Shown here: one piece after another, positions 5,623-6,518 of the stretch
Numbering within the stretch: the first letter of the stretch is position 1
Layout of the letters: every line of letters begins with the position of its first letter
NCBI GenBank assembly: GCA_016763255.1
Contig: JAESUA010000212.1
Location: 1 to 6,518, forward strand
Direction: 5' to 3'
Length of the DNA stretch: 6,518 bases
From: Magnetovibrio sp.
GTDB taxonomy: Bacteria; Pseudomonadota; Alphaproteobacteria; Rhodospirillales; Magnetovibrionaceae
Translations under genes and position numbers: made by a program
Notes under the pieces: model-generated
What the model was told of the DNA's origin: nothing
What the model saw: only the letters and a program-made list of their open reading frames with translations
Database searches by the model: none

Positions 5623-5894
5623 GAACCGCCCCTTTTATGCTGGTATCGTTAATTGCACCGTCTCACACTTTGTGCTCGAGTTTGATGCAATGCAATGAAA
5701 AAATGCTGCAGCCGCCGTAGAAAGTTTTGTGCACTGCAACATTTTTATTGCACGCCCGCCGCGAGTCCCTCTAAGCTGCTTATCTACAGGGAACAGTCAC
5801 AACATCCATTGCCAGAACAGTTAGCAGAACAGTTACCGGCATAGTTCCGGGCCAAGTACATCCACTCCGGCCCGCCATTGGGAGAAACACACAA
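5623..5894. promoter_or_regulatory. Divergent phaR-phaA control region with TTGCA/TGCAA elements (candidate PhaR operators)
   Basis: A 272-bp gene-free region between divergent phaR and phaA. It carries TTGCA at 5653-5657, the tandem TGCAATGCAA at 5686-5695, the palindrome GCTGCAGC at 5705-5712, TTGTGCACTGCAACA at 5727-5741 and TTGCA at 5748-5752. PhaR regulators studied in Paracoccus and Ralstonia bind TGC-rich repeats, so these are good operator candidates. A weak promoter guess for phaA is TTGCAC (5748-5753), 18 bases, then TAAGCT (5772-5777), whose -35 would overlap an operator element. The phaR promoter was not identified. The phaA ribosome site is GGGAG at 5880-5884. Confidence 0.55.
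5814..5837 (+). repeat. Tandem 12-bp repeat AGAACAGTTA(G/C)C in the phaA leader
   Basis: Two head-to-tail copies, AGAACAGTTAGC (5814-5825) and AGAACAGTTACC (5826-5837), differ at one base. A third GAACAGT core at 5791-5797 lies exactly 24 bases before the first copy, keeping the 12-bp register. The repeat is upstream of the phaA start and probably within its 5' untranslated region. Function is unknown; regulator binding or a small slippage duplication are both possible. Confidence 0.6.
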
Positions 5895-6518
5895 ATGTCC
5901 GACATCGTCATCGCCAGCGCCGCGCGAACCCCCATCGGTGCTTTTTCCGGCGCCCTTTCCACCGTACCCGCCGCAGAGCTGGGCCAAATCGCCATTAGTG
6001 AGGCATTGAGTCGCGCTGGCGTGTCCGCCGATGATGTCTGTGAAGTCATTATGGGCCACGTTCTCAGCGCCGGTGCCGGTCAAAACACCGCCCGTCAGGC
6101 CGCCGTCAACGCCGGCGTGCCGGTGGAAAGCACCGCTTACACCATCAACCAGGTGTGCGGTTCGGGATTGCGCACCGTGGCCTTGGGCAGCCAGTCAATT
6201 CAGTGTGGCGACGCCACCATCGTGGTCGCGGGCGGCATGGAAAACATGAGCCTGTCCAACCACACCACGCACCTGCGCACCGGCACCAAGATGGGCACCA
6301 ATGAATTGGTCGACACCATGATCAAAGACGGTTTGTGGGATGCCTTCAACGACTACCACATGGGCACCACAGCCGAAAACGTCGCCAAAGAGTTTGAGCT
6401 GACCCGCGAAGACCAAGACGCTTTTGCCACCGCATCGCAGAACAAGGCCGAAGCGGCACAAAAAGCTGGCAAGTTCAAAGATGAAATCGTCCCCGTGACC
6501 ATCAAAACCCGCAAGGGC
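5895..6518 (+). CDS. phaA: Acetyl-CoA C-acetyltransferase (beta-ketothiolase) PhaA, 5' part (3' end outside window)
   Basis: This thiolase condenses two acetyl-CoA to acetoacetyl-CoA, the first step of PHB synthesis; the reverse reaction serves ketone-body breakdown. 208 codons are visible of a family usually about 390. The start [20 protein letters not shown] is standard and preceded by GGGAG. The nucleophile is Cys 88 in [10 protein letters not shown], the family's usual place (Cys 89 in Zoogloea-type enzymes). Other marks are GQNTARQAA (62-70), the GGMENMS motif, and the substrate-loop stretch [25 protein letters not shown] with its conserved His-Met. The second catalytic Cys and the His lie beyond the window. 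The divergent phaR next to it supports the PHA role; phaB often follows phaA in related bacteria but cannot be seen here. Confidence 0.96.
   Translation, partial: MSDIVIASAARTPIGAFSGALSTVPAAELGQIAISEALSRAGVSADDVCEVIMGHVLSAGAGQNTARQAAVNAGVPVESTAYTINQVCGSGLRTVALGSQSIQCGDATIVVAGGMENMSLSNHTTHLRTGTKMGTNELVDTMIKDGLWDAFNDYHMGTTAENVAKEFELTREDQDAFATASQNKAEAAQKAGKFKDEIVPVTIKTRKG

Noticed and set aside
5784..5862. A 25-codon Cys-rich minus-strand frame ([25 protein letters not shown]) in the phaA leader, resembling a small Cys-rich peptide.
   Set aside because: The NCS repeats come directly from the GAACAGT tandem DNA repeat, the open frame continues antisense into phaA, and GGAG lies too close (3 bases) to the ATG. 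No independent support for a gene.

Overview
The window looks like chromosomal DNA of a polyhydroxyalkanoate (PHA)-storing Gram-negative bacterium. It is most likely an alphaproteobacterium of the Rhodospirillales type. I infer this from the PhaR-type PHA repressor divergent from a PhaA thiolase, the QueG protein style, the moderate-to-high GC with lower-GC patches, and outer-membrane and periplasmic proteins. No rRNA, tRNA, CRISPR array or insertion sequence was seen.

Left part, plus strand (1-1863): the 3' two thirds of queG (tRNA queuosine synthesis), then an exported formylglycine-generating-enzyme-fold protein that lacks the catalytic cysteines. Ten bases later lies a remnant of an MscS mechanosensitive channel gene that appears in none of the intact reading frames. 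It can be followed through three frame changes and two internal in-frame deletions to a recognisable C-terminus and stop codon. A 12-bp bidirectional hairpin terminator separates it from the convergent genes to the right.

Middle, minus strand (read from 4928 down to 1885): a TAXI-family periplasmic solute-binding protein without TRAP permease genes in view, then a 216-bp non-coding stretch rich in ATGCAT/TGCATAA motifs. This is followed by a two-gene unit: a stand-alone inverse-autotransporter (intimin/invasin-type) beta-barrel that ends where a passenger would normally begin, and a small secreted protein of unknown family. The two overlap by one base at TGATG. This pair is the best candidate for something undescribed: the second protein could be a separately encoded partner or cargo of the barrel.

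Right part (4979-6518): phaR on the minus strand with its own likely terminator, a 272-bp divergent control region containing several TTGCA/TGCAA elements plausible as PhaR operators, and the 5' part of phaA (acetyl-CoA acetyltransferase) running off the window. PhaR probably represses phaA and itself through these elements. A similar TTGCA-N7-TGCAA inverted repeat lies upstream of the TAXI gene.
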